Source: Rhizobium giardinii bv. giardinii H152 (lineage in GTDB: Bacteria > Pseudomonadota > Alphaproteobacteria > Rhizobiales > Rhizobiaceae). Taken from it: a stretch of DNA of 64,000 bases. Positions 26,863 through 35,485 of this stretch are shown here, one piece after another. The DNA is taken from contig NZ_KB902746.1 in the NCBI RefSeq assembly GCF_000379605.1, forward strand, positions 1 to 64,000, read 5' to 3'. The notes under the pieces are model-generated. The model worked only from the letters and a program-made list of their open reading frames with translations, did not search any database and had not been told where the DNA came from. Positions within the stretch are counted from its first letter, which is position 1, and each line of letters starts with the position of its first letter. The position numbers were made by a program, and so were the translations under genes.

Positions 26863-27795
26863 TTAGTCTTCCAGCTTCTGCAGATGCTGCTCAAGGATCG
26901 GCCGCAGGTGCTTGTGCTGCTGCGGCAGTTTCAGCGCCTCGCCGAGATGCGCGGTGTCCTCGTCGCGATCAAAACCCGGTTCGTTGGTGGCGATTTCGAA
27001 CAGGACGCCGCCGGGCGTGCGGAAATAGATCGCCCAGAAATAGTCGCGGTCGATTACCGGTGTCACATGGTAGCCCGTGTCCATCAGCGCCTTGCGGAGC
27101 TCAAGCTGCTTTTCGCGGTTTTCGACCGAGAAGGCAACGTGGTGCACCGAGCCCGCGCCCTGCAGGCCGCGCTGGATGTTCGGCATGGTTTCAAGATCGA
27201 CGATGCCGGCGCCATTGCCGCCAGGCACGATCAGCCGGGTGACGCCATCCCGGCTCTCAAGCGTCTCGTAACCCATGAACGTCAGGAGTTCGGCCGTCGC
27301 GCCTTCATCGCGAAGACGCATGGCAACAGAATGGAAGCCACGGATCGCGTGATCCTCGGACACGTCGTTCGCCGTCCAGACAGGACGGTTGTCGTCCCGG
27401 ACTTCGACCAGCGCAAAGCCGTCGCCATCAGGGCCGGCAAAGTTCAGTCGCTTTTCACCAAACGTTTCTTCGGTTCTCAGGCCCGTCACGCCGCGCTTGG
27501 AAAGCCGGTCGCTCCAGAAGCCGAGCGAGCCTTCCGGAACCGAGAAGACGGCCGTGCCGACTTCGCCGGTTCCCGGGCGGCCGCGGCCCATATCCGGGAA
27601 CGGGAAATAGGTCATGACCGTGCCGGGCGCGCCGGTCTCGTCGCCGTAGTAGAGATGGTAGACATCGGGCGAATCGAAGTTGACGGTCTTCTTGACGCGG
27701 CGCAGGCCGAGCACGTCGGTGAAGAACCGGTTGTTGGTCCGGGCATCTGCGGCCATCGAGGTGACGTGGTGCAGTCCCTTGATCTGAGTGAGCAT
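26863..27795 (-). CDS. Ring-cleaving dioxygenase, VOC superfamily (MhqO-like)
   Basis: A 310-residue protein made of two vicinal-oxygen-chelate modules. Likely metal ligands are the His of GLHHVTSMA at the N-terminus, the His in GSVHHVAFSV in the second half, and the Glu in GGVLFEIATN. Members cleave catechol or hydroquinone-type rings with Fe(II). It is the first gene of a two-gene unit with the MhqD-like hydrolase. AGGGACACG precedes the ATG. The upstream region is shared with the divergent cold-shock gene. No MarR-type regulator, the usual partner, is seen nearby. Confidence 0.88.
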   Translation of the reverse strand: MLTQIKGLHHVTSMAADARTNNRFFTDVLGLRRVKKTVNFDSPDVYHLYYGDETGAPGTVMTYFPFPDMGRGRPGTGEVGTAVFSVPEGSLGFWSDRLSKRGVTGLRTEETFGEKRLNFAGPDGDGFALVEVRDDNRPVWTANDVSEDHAIRGFHSVAMRLRDEGATAELLTFMGYETLESRDGVTRLIVPGGNGAGIVDLETMPNIQRGLQGAGSVHHVAFSVENREKQLELRKALMDTGYHVTPVIDRDYFWAIYFRTPGGVLFEIATNEPGFDRDEDTAHLGEALKLPQQHKHLRPILEQHLQKLED

Positions 27796-28017
27796 GATCG
27801 TGTCCCTTTCTGCCCGTCTGAAAACCGGGCCTCGTTTCGCCTCCCTAGATGTGCCTCTTTTTCGCGTGGCGATAGGCCAGCAGGGATGGACGGATTGTCT
27901 CCAATCCGTGGACAGTTAATGGAAACTGTTCGACGAACGGACAGGTGATCGACTTGACGGGAAGAAACGGCCGACGCAACTTAAACGAGGACATAATAGA
28001 CAGCCAAAAACTAAAGG

Positions 28018-28046
28018 TTGACAGAACCGAAGTATCCCCCTATAAA
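28018..28046 (+). promoter_or_regulatory. Near-consensus sigma-70 promoter of the cold-shock gene
   Basis: TTGACA at 28018-28023 and TATAAA at 28041-28046 with exactly 17 bases between. Transcription would start near 28053, leaving a leader of about 140 bases before the cold-shock ATG. This is the best promoter in the window. A CTATCGATAG palindrome sits at the expected start site. Confidence 0.75.
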
Positions 28047-28138
28047 CCTGTCTATCGATAGTTGTTTGACCGATATTTGTTTCTGCCCGCGCTTGGCGCG
28101 TCTCTGACGAACTTCCCTTCAAAAATCGAGATTATGAC

Positions 28139-28159
28139 CTGCCGTGCGTCGTACGGCAG
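28139..28159 (+). promoter_or_regulatory. Leader hairpin of the cold-shock gene
   Basis: CTGCCGT, seven-base loop, ACGGCAG, ending 32 bases before the start codon. Cold-shock genes often carry structured leaders that change fold with temperature; this is the clearest stem in this one. A thermosensor role is inference. Confidence 0.4.
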
Positions 28160-28191
28160 TGGATTACATGTTGCTATTGAAAGGGTTCGTT

Positions 28192-28401
28192 ATGACCACT
28201 GGCACAGTTAAATGGTTCAATTCCACAAAGGGCTTCGGCTTCATTCAGCCGGATGACGGCGGCGCCGATGTATTTGTTCACATCTCCGCTGTCGAGCGGG
28301 CCGGCATGCGCGAAATCGTCGAAGGCCAGAAGCTTGGCTACGAGATGGAACGCGACAACAAGTCGGGCAAAATGTCCGCTTGCCAGCTGCAGGCTGCCTA
28401 A
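28192..28401 (+). CDS. CspA-family cold-shock protein
   Basis: A 69-residue OB-fold RNA/DNA chaperone. It has GTVKWFNSTKGFGFIQ with RNP1 (KGFGFI) and VFVHIS (RNP2), then the standard tail. The frame opens at 28144, but the family start MTTGTVKWF fixes the ATG at 28192. It follows a strong promoter and a long leader and ends before a good intrinsic terminator, so it is a single-gene unit. It binds single-stranded RNA and prevents secondary structure at low temperature or in stress. Confidence 0.96.
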   Translation: MTTGTVKWFNSTKGFGFIQPDDGGADVFVHISAVERAGMREIVEGQKLGYEMERDNKSGKMSACQLQAA

Positions 28402-28469
28402 ATCGGACGAAGCCTCTCGGATGACCACGGATGTACTGGCATCTTTGACGAGGCAGCGGCCAATTGGAA

Positions 28470-28496
28470 GGTCAGGCAAATCGCCTGGCCTTTTTT
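28470..28496 (+). terminator. Intrinsic terminator of the cold-shock gene
   Basis: GGTCAGGC, loop AAATC, GCCTGGCC (one G-T pair), followed by six T. It lies 69 bases after the stop codon. Confidence 0.85.
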
Positions 28497-28549
28497 CGTG
28501 ACCGAGCATCGGCCGCGCGTTCCGGTGAGAAAGCCGAAGGATATTCAAA

Positions 28550-28765
28550 GTGACCGAGAATTCGACCAAGACCCGCGATCAGGCGGAAACTGCCTTTAGC
28601 AGGACGCAGACCCAGTTCATGGCGCGCAACCGGACGATTTCGGAAATCGACGACGTTGCCGCCGAACGCGAGGCCAAAACGCTGCGGCTGCGGCAGTTGC
28701 GCCTCGAAAGGGAAGCCAGCACGCCGGTGAAGCTGCCGGCATCGAGGAAATCGGCAAAACGCTGA
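28550..28765 (+). CDS. Small hypothetical charged protein
   Basis: A 71-residue, highly charged, probably helical protein (ISEIDDVAAEREAKTLRLRQLRLERE) with a basic tail (SRKSAKR). The start is GTG with AAGGA nine bases before it. Similar short proteins appear beside cold-shock genes in rhizobia, from memory and not checked. There is no signal peptide or membrane segment and no known function. Confidence 0.65.
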   Translation: MTENSTKTRDQAETAFSRTQTQFMARNRTISEIDDVAAEREAKTLRLRQLRLEREASTPVKLPASRKSAKR

Positions 28766-28974
28766 TTGCCTGCTGCCTGGCTGCTGCCACCCTATCGCTG
28801 TTATTCCTCCATCGCAGTAAAATACGGTGGCCCGGGTGTTTTTTGACGGTTCCGCTCTAGCTTGAGGAAGCGTAAAATGCGAAACGGCACATGGTTGTCG
28901 GTTTCCGCGACCCGAGATTCTTTCCGGCCGAGGGCCGGCCAAAACGATAAATCCACCAACAAGGACGACGACGA

Positions 28975-29355
28975 TTGAGACACCCAACCGATAATGGCTT
29001 TGCCGATCGGCGCAAGGCTGCGGCGGAAGCCAAGCAGAAGCTTCTGAAGAAATTTGCATCGGCACCGAAGGCGGATGATCCGGAACTGGCCGCCAAGCTT
29101 GCCGAGCGGCAGGCGAACGCGGCCGCACGCGAAGCCCGCCGCGCCGAGCGCGACCGCCTGAAGCAGGAAGAGAACGAGCGCCAGCTCGCCGAAGCCGCGG
29201 CCCTGACCGCAGCGGCGGAGGCCGAGCAGAAGGCGGAGGCGACCGCCCGCGAACAGGCCGAGCGTGACCGGATCTCCCGTGTCGTCGCCGACGAAGCCGA
29301 ACGCAAGGCCGAGCGCGACCGGCGTTACGCTGCCCGCAAGGCTCGCCAGCGGTAA
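28975..29355 (+). CDS. DUF6481 family protein, Ala/Glu/Arg-rich coiled coil
   Basis: A 126-residue protein that starts like the DUF6481 family (FADRRKAAAEAKQKLLKKF) and is almost entirely a charged helix (AERQANAAAREARRAERDRL and on). The start is TTG with AAGGACG ahead of it. A CCGGCC-GAG-GGCCGG hairpin lies in its leader at 28924-28938. The family is common in alphaproteobacteria next to cold-shock genes; its function is unknown, and nucleic-acid binding is only suggested by the charge. Confidence 0.78.
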   Translation: MRHPTDNGFADRRKAAAEAKQKLLKKFASAPKADDPELAAKLAERQANAAAREARRAERDRLKQEENERQLAEAAALTAAAEAEQKAEATAREQAERDRISRVVADEAERKAERDRRYAARKARQR

Positions 29356-29428
29356 GAACGCCGCGATGCGCGAGGCCGGCTGATCACCGGCTACTCTCCG
29401 CCGAGTCGCCCTTAGAACGGCCCATTTT

Positions 29429-29470
29429 CGTTACAACTTTGTTGTAACGGGCGCGTATGGATGATATAGA
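29429..29470 (+). promoter_or_regulatory. mazEF promoter and operator
   Basis: A perfect inverted repeat, CGTTACAAC-TTT-GTTGTAACG (29429-29449), overlaps a -35 TTGTAA (29442-29447). The -10 TATAGA (29465-29470) follows after 17 bases. An operator placed on the -35 fits autorepression by the MazE dimer. Confidence 0.75.
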
Positions 29471-29497
29471 CGTATCTCCAGCGAACGGGAAAGTGCG

Positions 29498-29752
29498 ATG
29501 TTGAGCGCGGTTAAAAAAATCGGTAATTCGGCCGGGGTCATCATCCCAAAGCCGCTTTTGGCGGAGGTCGGCGTCGAGGCCGGTGACAGTGTCGAACTCA
29601 GGGTTGAGGCAGGCCGGATCGTCATCGAACGGGTGACGAACCTGCCGCGTAAAGGCTGGGCGGAGGACGCCAAGCGCCTTGCCGCCGCCGAGGACGACCC
29701 GCTGGAATGGCCTGAATTTGGCAATGAAGAGGACGCCACGCTGAAATGGTGA
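29498..29752 (+). CDS. mazE: MazE/PemI-type antitoxin
   Basis: An 84-residue antitoxin. The N-terminal AbrB-fold DNA-binding domain reads VKKIGNSAGVIIPKPLLAEVGV then GDSVELRVEAGRIVI. The acidic C-terminal tail (EDDPLEWPEFGNEEDATLKW) should occupy the toxin's active groove. It overlaps the toxin gene by 7 bases. The palindromic operator upstream suggests autoregulation by the MazE-MazF complex. Confidence 0.9.
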   Translation: MLSAVKKIGNSAGVIIPKPLLAEVGVEAGDSVELRVEAGRIVIERVTNLPRKGWAEDAKRLAAAEDDPLEWPEFGNEEDATLKW

Positions 29753-30066
29753 AGCGCGGCGACGTCTGGCTTGCGGTGCTTGATCCGACAGTCGGTAGCG
29801 AAATCCAGAAAACCCGGCCCTGTCTGATCATTTCACCCGCCGAAATTCATGACCATCTGCGAACGGTCATCGTCGCGCCCATGACATCCGGCAGCCGCCC
29901 TGCGGGCTTTCGCGTGCCCGTCACCTTTCAGGGAGTCAGCGGGCTTATCCTGTTGGAACAGTCCCGAGCGCTCGACAAGCAACGGCTTGTCAAGCGTCTC
30001 GGCGCCGTGTCAGCCGGCGTTCTCAAACAAACGCTGAAAACGTTGCGGGAACTCTACGACGAGTAA
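29746..30066 (+). CDS. mazF: MazF/PemK-type endoribonuclease toxin
   Basis: A 106-residue CcdB/MazF-fold toxin. The N-terminal KRGDVWLAVLDPTVGSEIQKTRP carries the conserved Arg of the active site, IVAPMTSGSRPAGFRV has the second loop, and LLEQSRALDKQRL the C-terminal part. The family cuts mRNA at short sequence motifs and arrests growth when the antitoxin is lost. Length and motifs are complete, so the module is probably active. Confidence 0.92.
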   Translation: MVKRGDVWLAVLDPTVGSEIQKTRPCLIISPAEIHDHLRTVIVAPMTSGSRPAGFRVPVTFQGVSGLILLEQSRALDKQRLVKRLGAVSAGVLKQTLKTLRELYDE

Positions 30067-30076
30067 TATACAAGGC

Positions 30077-32239
30077 CTATTGAGCCCCCTCGGCGCCGCC
30101 TTCGGCCAGTTTCTTCTGGTCCATCGCTGCTTTCATGGTTGCAGCTGCCGCCGCCGCAGCAGCTGGATCGTTGCTGGCAACCTGGACCGTCGGCGAAGCG
30201 AAGACGATGCCGTTCTGGACGAAGACTTCGCGGATCATCATATAGGCGCGGCGGCGCACCATCGTCTGGTAGCCCGGCTTGGTCATCATCGCGAAGCTCA
30301 GATTGATGCCGTAGTCGCCGAACTGCTCAACGCCCTTCATCTTGACGGTTTCGATGATGTAGGGCCCGAGTTCTTCATCCGCGAGCAGGGCAGCCCCAAC
30401 CCCCTTGACCATTTTCCGGACCTTGTTGATGTCGGCGCTATAGCCCACCGAGATGGTGAACTTGTCGATCACCCAGTCGCGGCTCATGTTCTCGATGGCG
30501 CCGAGTTCGCCAAAGGGCACGGTGAAGATGGGGCCGCGATGGTGGCGAAGCTTGACCGAGCGGATACTGAAAGACTCCACCGTCCCCTTGTAGCTGCCGG
30601 CCTGGATATATTCCCCGACCCGGAAGGCATCGTCCATCATGTAGAACACCCCGCTGATCACATCCTTGACCAGCGCCTGCGAGCCGAAACCGATCGCCAC
30701 GCCGAAGATGCCGGCCCCTGCAATCAGCGGACCGATCTGCACACCGAGGCCGGACAGCACCATCATGACGGCAATCAGCCCGATGACAATTGCCAGCACC
30801 GTCCGCAGGAGCGGCAACAATGTCATAAGGCGCGCATTTCGCGCCTTATGGGCATCATCGCCGGTGGCAACCCGTGCGCGCTCAATTGCACGGTTGATGA
30901 CCGCCTTGGAGATCTGCCAAAGAATATCGGCAACAAGCAGAATGATTGCTCCCGCCAATATACCTTGAATCAGACGATCGGTCATCGCCCCCCCGGAAAA
31001 CATCGAGGATCGCTTGTTGACAAGGAAGGCAAGCCAGGCGACAGCGAGCACGATGATCGCGGCCCGCGCGCCGCGTTCGACAAGGACCTCCAGCACCGGA
31101 TTGCCGCCGTCGGGAGCGTCGCGCCTGGCGGCGAATGCATTTCGCACCGTGGCAGTCGTCGTCTTCAAAAGGCCAGGCAGGACCAGGGCATAAATGCCAA
31201 TCCACAGAACGCCGACCATGCCCGCGACCCACAAGGCCCACAACAGGCAGAGGTAAGCCGTGAGCGCCCATTCCATGACGCCGCGGCCCTGCGGCCGGGC
31301 ATTGGCAGCCGGACGGTTCCAGACGGTTTCGATCCCAACCAGCAGCAAGCCGAGGCCGAGCCCATAGACGACAACACCGCGCACCGGGGGCGCAACGTTG
31401 AGCGCCACCATCACGCCGGCAAAAGCCCAGCCGGCAAACAGGATAGAGGCAAGCCAGAAGACCCGCTTGTACCAGAAGTCACTCGCGGTGTGATCGAGCG
31501 GGATGATGCCGGCCGCCTCATCCGGACCATCCGCAGACGGCGGGCCGAGGAGCAGCACCCTCGCGATGCGAATGACGAAGCGGCAAGCAATGACGCCAAG
31601 CAGCAGGGGCAGCATGATAGCGTTGAGAAGCGGCGGCCATGTCATTGCCAGGAACAGACCAAGGCTCGCCAGGCCGAAGGCAAGCAATGGCGCCAGAACG
31701 GCAAAGAGATGGTGGCCGGCCCGATGCAGCGGCTTGACACTTACCCCGTCGACCTGTTTGCCTGCCGCGCGTGCCCGGCTGCGGCTGGCAATGCGGTGGA
31801 AGAGCCACTCCGCACCAAAACCGATCATGACCAGCGTGAGGAAAAGAACGAACACCGCGAATGGGCCGTGACCGTTGATCTCGGCGGCGATCGTGCCGCC
31901 GGCGCGCATGAATTCGGATGAAACACGCGGTACGGCCTGCCCGATATCGCGCAAATGCTGGCGTATCTTGCTGCCCCAGTCATTGAAGGTCGCTGCCGAC
32001 ATGTCCACGGCGGCATCCGTCGCCGGCGAGGCAGGCGCGGTTGCGCTCTTGTTCAGCAAGGCCCGGACCTCGGGATCGTCGAGCAGTTTGATCAACTGGT
32101 CGATCTTCTGCTCGGACGCCGCCGGAGCGGGTGTCTGCGCCAGGACGGGTTGGCCGCCATAGGCTGCGGCACAAACCATGACAGCCACCATGAGCCACAG
32201 CCGCGCCAAAAACGGCCAGATATTGCAAGCCTTCCGCAT
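30077..32239 (-). CDS. Large MscS-family mechanosensitive channel
   Basis: A 720-residue channel. A signal peptide (about residues 1-35, LWLMVAVMVCAAAYG) and an Ala-rich periplasmic segment precede roughly eight to ten membrane helices. The MscS core follows near residues 480-690. Its pore helix is rich in Gly/Ala (GPLIAGAGIFGVAIGFGSQALVKD), then come the beta domain (VGEYIQAGSYKGTVESFSIRSVKLR) and the alpha/beta domain. It opens on membrane tension to release solutes at osmotic downshock. It resembles YbiO-type long channels rather than the 286-residue MscS. The C-terminal tail is Ala-rich. Confidence 0.92.
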   Translation of the reverse strand: MRKACNIWPFLARLWLMVAVMVCAAAYGGQPVLAQTPAPAASEQKIDQLIKLLDDPEVRALLNKSATAPASPATDAAVDMSAATFNDWGSKIRQHLRDIGQAVPRVSSEFMRAGGTIAAEINGHGPFAVFVLFLTLVMIGFGAEWLFHRIASRSRARAAGKQVDGVSVKPLHRAGHHLFAVLAPLLAFGLASLGLFLAMTWPPLLNAIMLPLLLGVIACRFVIRIARVLLLGPPSADGPDEAAGIIPLDHTASDFWYKRVFWLASILFAGWAFAGVMVALNVAPPVRGVVVYGLGLGLLLVGIETVWNRPAANARPQGRGVMEWALTAYLCLLWALWVAGMVGVLWIGIYALVLPGLLKTTTATVRNAFAARRDAPDGGNPVLEVLVERGARAAIIVLAVAWLAFLVNKRSSMFSGGAMTDRLIQGILAGAIILLVADILWQISKAVINRAIERARVATGDDAHKARNARLMTLLPLLRTVLAIVIGLIAVMMVLSGLGVQIGPLIAGAGIFGVAIGFGSQALVKDVISGVFYMMDDAFRVGEYIQAGSYKGTVESFSIRSVKLRHHRGPIFTVPFGELGAIENMSRDWVIDKFTISVGYSADINKVRKMVKGVGAALLADEELGPYIIETVKMKGVEQFGDYGINLSFAMMTKPGYQTMVRRRAYMMIREVFVQNGIVFASPTVQVASNDPAAAAAAAATMKAAMDQKKLAEGGAEGAQ

Positions 32240-32383
32240 ATGCCGCCCCTCAGTCCGTGCCGCCCCACAGCACTCTCATACAGAAAGTTAGAGCATTGCC
32301 GCGGCACGTTGTCACCTGCCTGTGGCAAGTAAAACGACACGCACCGGGTTTTGCACCATCCTACCTGATTTCGGGACAAATAC

Positions 32384-32767
32384 TCATATCGTCCGGCAAA
32401 CCTTTCCACCTGTCGTCACCAGCGCGATTGCCGCCGCCAGCCTTTCGCTGGAATACGGCTTGGAGACGAGTTGGACAGCCGGTCCCGCTTGTATGTCCTC
32501 CACTTCGCTGTGGCCGGTCACGAAGACGACAGGCAAGTCCGCAACCATCACCTTGGCCCGCCTGGCCAGCAAGACGCCCGACATGTCGGGCAAGCCTATG
32601 TCAGTGACAAGAACATCGATCGGTCGTTCCGACAGGATCGCCAGCGCCGTGGTCGCATCGGCTGCTTCGAAGACCGTATGGCCCTGCTCTTCAAGCACCT
32701 CGATCGTGCCAGAGCGGATCAGCCAATCGTCTTCGCAGATCAGGATGGTGTACTTGCCGCAGGTCAC
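32384..32767 (-). CDS. Single-domain response regulator (receiver only)
   Basis: A 127-residue CheY-like receiver. The acid pocket is ICEDD (D13, D14), the phosphorylation site D56 lies in LVTDIGLPDMSG, the switch Thr is in VFVTGHS, and the conserved Lys in LVSKPYS. No output domain follows, so it acts by protein contact or in a phosphorelay. The start is GTG. No kinase gene lies nearby, and its link to the neighbouring glycogen synthase gene (86 bases upstream, same strand) is unclear. Confidence 0.87.
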   Translation of the reverse strand: MTCGKYTILICEDDWLIRSGTIEVLEEQGHTVFEAADATTALAILSERPIDVLVTDIGLPDMSGVLLARRAKVMVADLPVVFVTGHSEVEDIQAGPAVQLVSKPYSSERLAAAIALVTTGGKVCRTI

Positions 32768-32852
32768 CGTTCCACCGCTTTCCTCTTCGACACACGTCGT
32801 GCTCCCAGCGCAACCGCGTTCAAGACAGCCGACGCCATGGCGCCGGCGCCTT

Positions 32853-34331
32853 CTATTCCGCAGCTTTCGACGGAACGATCGCCATCATCCGGCGGTCCGG
32901 AATGAGCTGGGCATAGAGCGCCGCATACTGTTCGGCACTTCGCTCCCAGGAGAAATTCGCCTTCATGCCCTGGTTCTGAAGACGCGCCCATTTCTTCGGG
33001 TCGTGATAGGCCGCAAAAGCCCGATGAATCGAGAGGCGGAGGTTCTCGGAAGTCGCCGGATGGAACTGGAAGCCGGTCGCCACCCGGGCCGAGATCGCCG
33101 CGTCATTGGCGTCGATGATCGTTTCGGACAGTCCGCCCGTGCGCGACACCACGGGCACGGCACCGTAGCGCAGGGCATAAAGCTGGGTGAGGCCGCAGGG
33201 CTCGAAGCGGGACGGCTGGATGACGACATCGGCACCGCCGTGAATGAGATGGGCCGTCACCTCGTCATAGCCGATCCGGACGCCGATGCGGTCGGGGTGG
33301 CGGCCGGCGGCGGCGAGAAGGGCCGTCTCGATGTGTTCTTCGCCCTTGCCGAGCACGATCAGCCTGCCGCCGAGTTGCGAGATTTCCTCGGCTACCTCGG
33401 CCAGCATGTCGCCGCCCTTCTGCCAGGTCAGCCGGGTGACGGCCGCAAAGATCGGTCCGGGACCGTTATCGAGCCTGAATGTTTCCAGGAGTTTCGCACG
33501 GTTCCGGCTTCTCAGCCTTATGCTCTTGTGGTCATAGGTGGCGGGCAGATGGGCGTCCGTAGCGGGGTTCCAGATTTCGGTGTCGATGCCGTTTACGATA
33601 CCCGTCAGTGCCCGCGGTCGCGAACCAAGGGCTCCCGCCATGCCCATGCCCAGTTCGGGCGAAATCACCTCGCGGGCATAGGTGGGGCTGACCGTGGTGA
33701 TGGCGGTAGCTGTGCGAATACCGCCCTTGAGATAGCTGATATCGCCGTAATATTCGAGGCAATCGAGCGAAACGGCCTCGGGCGGCAGGCCGATCTGGCT
33801 GACGACGGAGGTCGGGAACTGGCCTTGAAAAGCCAGATTGTGGATGGTCAGCACGCTCGGCACGTTCCGGGCATTGGTCGAATATTTCATGTAGACGGAG
33901 GTCAGCGCCGTCTGCCAGTCATGCGTGTGGACGACGTCCGGCGACCAGGCCCTGATCAGGCCACCAGCGATGGCCGATGCCACGTAGGACAGGACCGCGA
34001 AGCGCTTCCAGTTGTCGACGTGATCGTGGCCGGTTTCATCGAGATAGGGGCCGCCGGGGCGATTGTAAAGCGCCGGGGCATCGAGGATCAACAGGTCGAG
34101 TTGCTCGTAGCGGGCCTCGAGAAGCGAGGCTGGAGCGCCGAAGAGATCGGGGAAGAAATGTACCTGCTGGGCGCCCGTGAGCTTGGCAAACAGCGTCGGA
34201 TAGCCAGGAACCAGGGTACGCGTGTAGCAGTTGTAGCCGGCAAGTGCCTTGGGCAATGAGCCCGTTACGTCGGCAAGGCCGCCGGTCTTGATCAACGGAA
34301 AGATTTCCGACGTCACCGAAAGTATCTTCAC
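32853..34331 (-). CDS. glgA: Glycogen synthase (ADP-glucose)
   Basis: A 492-residue GT5 glycosyltransferase that extends alpha-1,4-glucan from ADP-glucose. The N-terminal KTGGLADVTGSLPKAL is the nucleotide-sugar binding KxGGL motif. VHTHDWQTAL lies in the middle, and the C-terminal domain has SRFEPCGLTQLYALRYG with the catalytic Glu and a second TGGL. The start is the GTG at 34331 (KILSVTSEIFP), since the upstream extension to 34553 is not family-like. It is not next to glgB, glgC or glgP, so it may be the second, stand-alone synthase some rhizobia carry. Confidence 0.93.
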   Translation of the reverse strand: MKILSVTSEIFPLIKTGGLADVTGSLPKALAGYNCYTRTLVPGYPTLFAKLTGAQQVHFFPDLFGAPASLLEARYEQLDLLILDAPALYNRPGGPYLDETGHDHVDNWKRFAVLSYVASAIAGGLIRAWSPDVVHTHDWQTALTSVYMKYSTNARNVPSVLTIHNLAFQGQFPTSVVSQIGLPPEAVSLDCLEYYGDISYLKGGIRTATAITTVSPTYAREVISPELGMGMAGALGSRPRALTGIVNGIDTEIWNPATDAHLPATYDHKSIRLRSRNRAKLLETFRLDNGPGPIFAAVTRLTWQKGGDMLAEVAEEISQLGGRLIVLGKGEEHIETALLAAAGRHPDRIGVRIGYDEVTAHLIHGGADVVIQPSRFEPCGLTQLYALRYGAVPVVSRTGGLSETIIDANDAAISARVATGFQFHPATSENLRLSIHRAFAAYHDPKKWARLQNQGMKANFSWERSAEQYAALYAQLIPDRRMMAIVPSKAAE

Positions 34332-34559
34332 GCAGGTTACATTCCTTGTACGGACGGTTACGATCGCAAGGCAGCGGCATCGGCCGCTCTCTCCCATGAT
34401 GTTGCAAAGCGAAGCGGATGTCCGCAGAAAAAGCGCAGCGGCTGCGAAAAAAATCAGGTCACGGAACAAGCATACGATCGGCGCGCATCCGAACGAGATG
34501 CGCGCCGATCGCGTGGTCCTTCTGCGGAGTGCCGGTTCGCCGCCACCCCGCAAGGGGAT

Positions 34560-34790
34560 TCAGACAGTGCGGGTGCGTTTCTTGGGGGCGGGCGCATTTA
34601 CCGGGTCGTTCTTGACGACCGAAAGTTTCGAGCCCCGGGTCGTCTTCTGCGGAATACCGGCGGCGGCTTCCTCCTTCAACTGCTGCAATGCAGTCAGCCA
34701 ATGCTCTTCATGGCTACCCTCCGGGCAGCCCGACGCTTCCCAGACTGCGTATGCACGTTTCCTGATGTCGTCTTCGCTGATATCCGTCAT
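34560..34790 (-). CDS. DUF2934 family small protein
   Basis: A 76-residue protein whose core, DDIRKRAYAVWEASGCPEG then HEEHWLTALQQL, is the DUF2934 domain. A Lys/Arg/Pro tail (NAPAPKKRTRTV) follows. GGGAG nine bases before the ATG at 34790 sets the start; the frame is open to 34865. The family is widespread in rhizobia with no assigned function. Confidence 0.82.
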   Translation of the reverse strand: MTDISEDDIRKRAYAVWEASGCPEGSHEEHWLTALQQLKEEAAAGIPQKTTRGSKLSVVKNDPVNAPAPKKRTRTV

Positions 34791-35106
34791 TTGCTTTCTC
34801 CCTTTGCACATAGCCAACAATAACTGCGACGATAGCGCTTGGTTCAATATGACGCCGGCGCGCACTTTTGCCGTGTGTATCCTTCAGACGGCAAAACCGG
34901 GAATTTCAAGGTAACGCGTTTTCAGATTCCTGAAAAGGCGCGTGAAAAACAAATCGAGGGCGCGAGTTTACGCCCGCTTCGCTCGTCGGGAAATTACATT
35001 TCAACCGGCGCACCCCGTTTTGCACAGCCCTGCATGGAACCGAAAGGCGACGCAGACCGTTATACAGGTCGCGCCGGCCGGGGCTGGCTTTTAAGGAGTG
35101 CGCGCC

Positions 35107-35475
35107 ATGAAGATAATCGGTCTGGTTCTGGCGCTGGCCGCCACTCCGGCTGCTGCCCAGTCGCTGAAGGTCGAAGGCCTGTGTGTCAAAGTGGCGAAGC
35201 ATCTGCTGATGTCGGACAATCTGCGCACCGGCGTCGTCCAATCCTTTCCCGAACTCAAACCGCCCGGCGCGCGCCTAACCTACTCCACCCGCGACGGTGT
35301 CGAGAAGAAGGACATGGTCGACATGATCTCGTGCGAATTCGCCAACACGACGGCACCGTTCGGGTTGCAGCGGTTCTGCCTTGCCAGCACCTGCTATTCG
35401 GCGAGCGAGCGCAACCCGGAGAACAAGCGCCGGTTCGAAGAAGTCCGCATCTTGCTGGAGCGGGAAGGCCTGTAA
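35107..35475 (+). CDS. Secreted hypothetical protein with four cysteines
   Basis: A 122-residue protein with a clear signal peptide (MKIIGLVLALAATPAAAQS), so a periplasmic product of about 103 residues. Four Cys (in GLCVKV, ISCEF and RFCLASTC) could form two disulfides. AAGGAG eight bases before the ATG supports the start. No family is recognised. It converges with the methyltransferase gene. Confidence 0.72.
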   Translation: MKIIGLVLALAATPAAAQSLKVEGLCVKVAKHLLMSDNLRTGVVQSFPELKPPGARLTYSTRDGVEKKDMVDMISCEFANTTAPFGLQRFCLASTCYSASERNPENKRRFEEVRILLEREGL

Positions 35476-35485
35476 GCCACCCGAC

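Noticed and set aside
26299..27948. 549-residue rightward open frame
   Set aside because: Antisense to the MhqD/MhqO-like pair across both genes; no domain.
30080..31921. 613-residue rightward open frame
   Set aside because: Antisense to the MscS channel; low-complexity, His/Asp/Gln-rich composition typical of shadow frames.
32322..34259. 645-residue rightward open frame
   Set aside because: Antisense to the receiver and glycogen synthase genes, which carry the conserved motifs.
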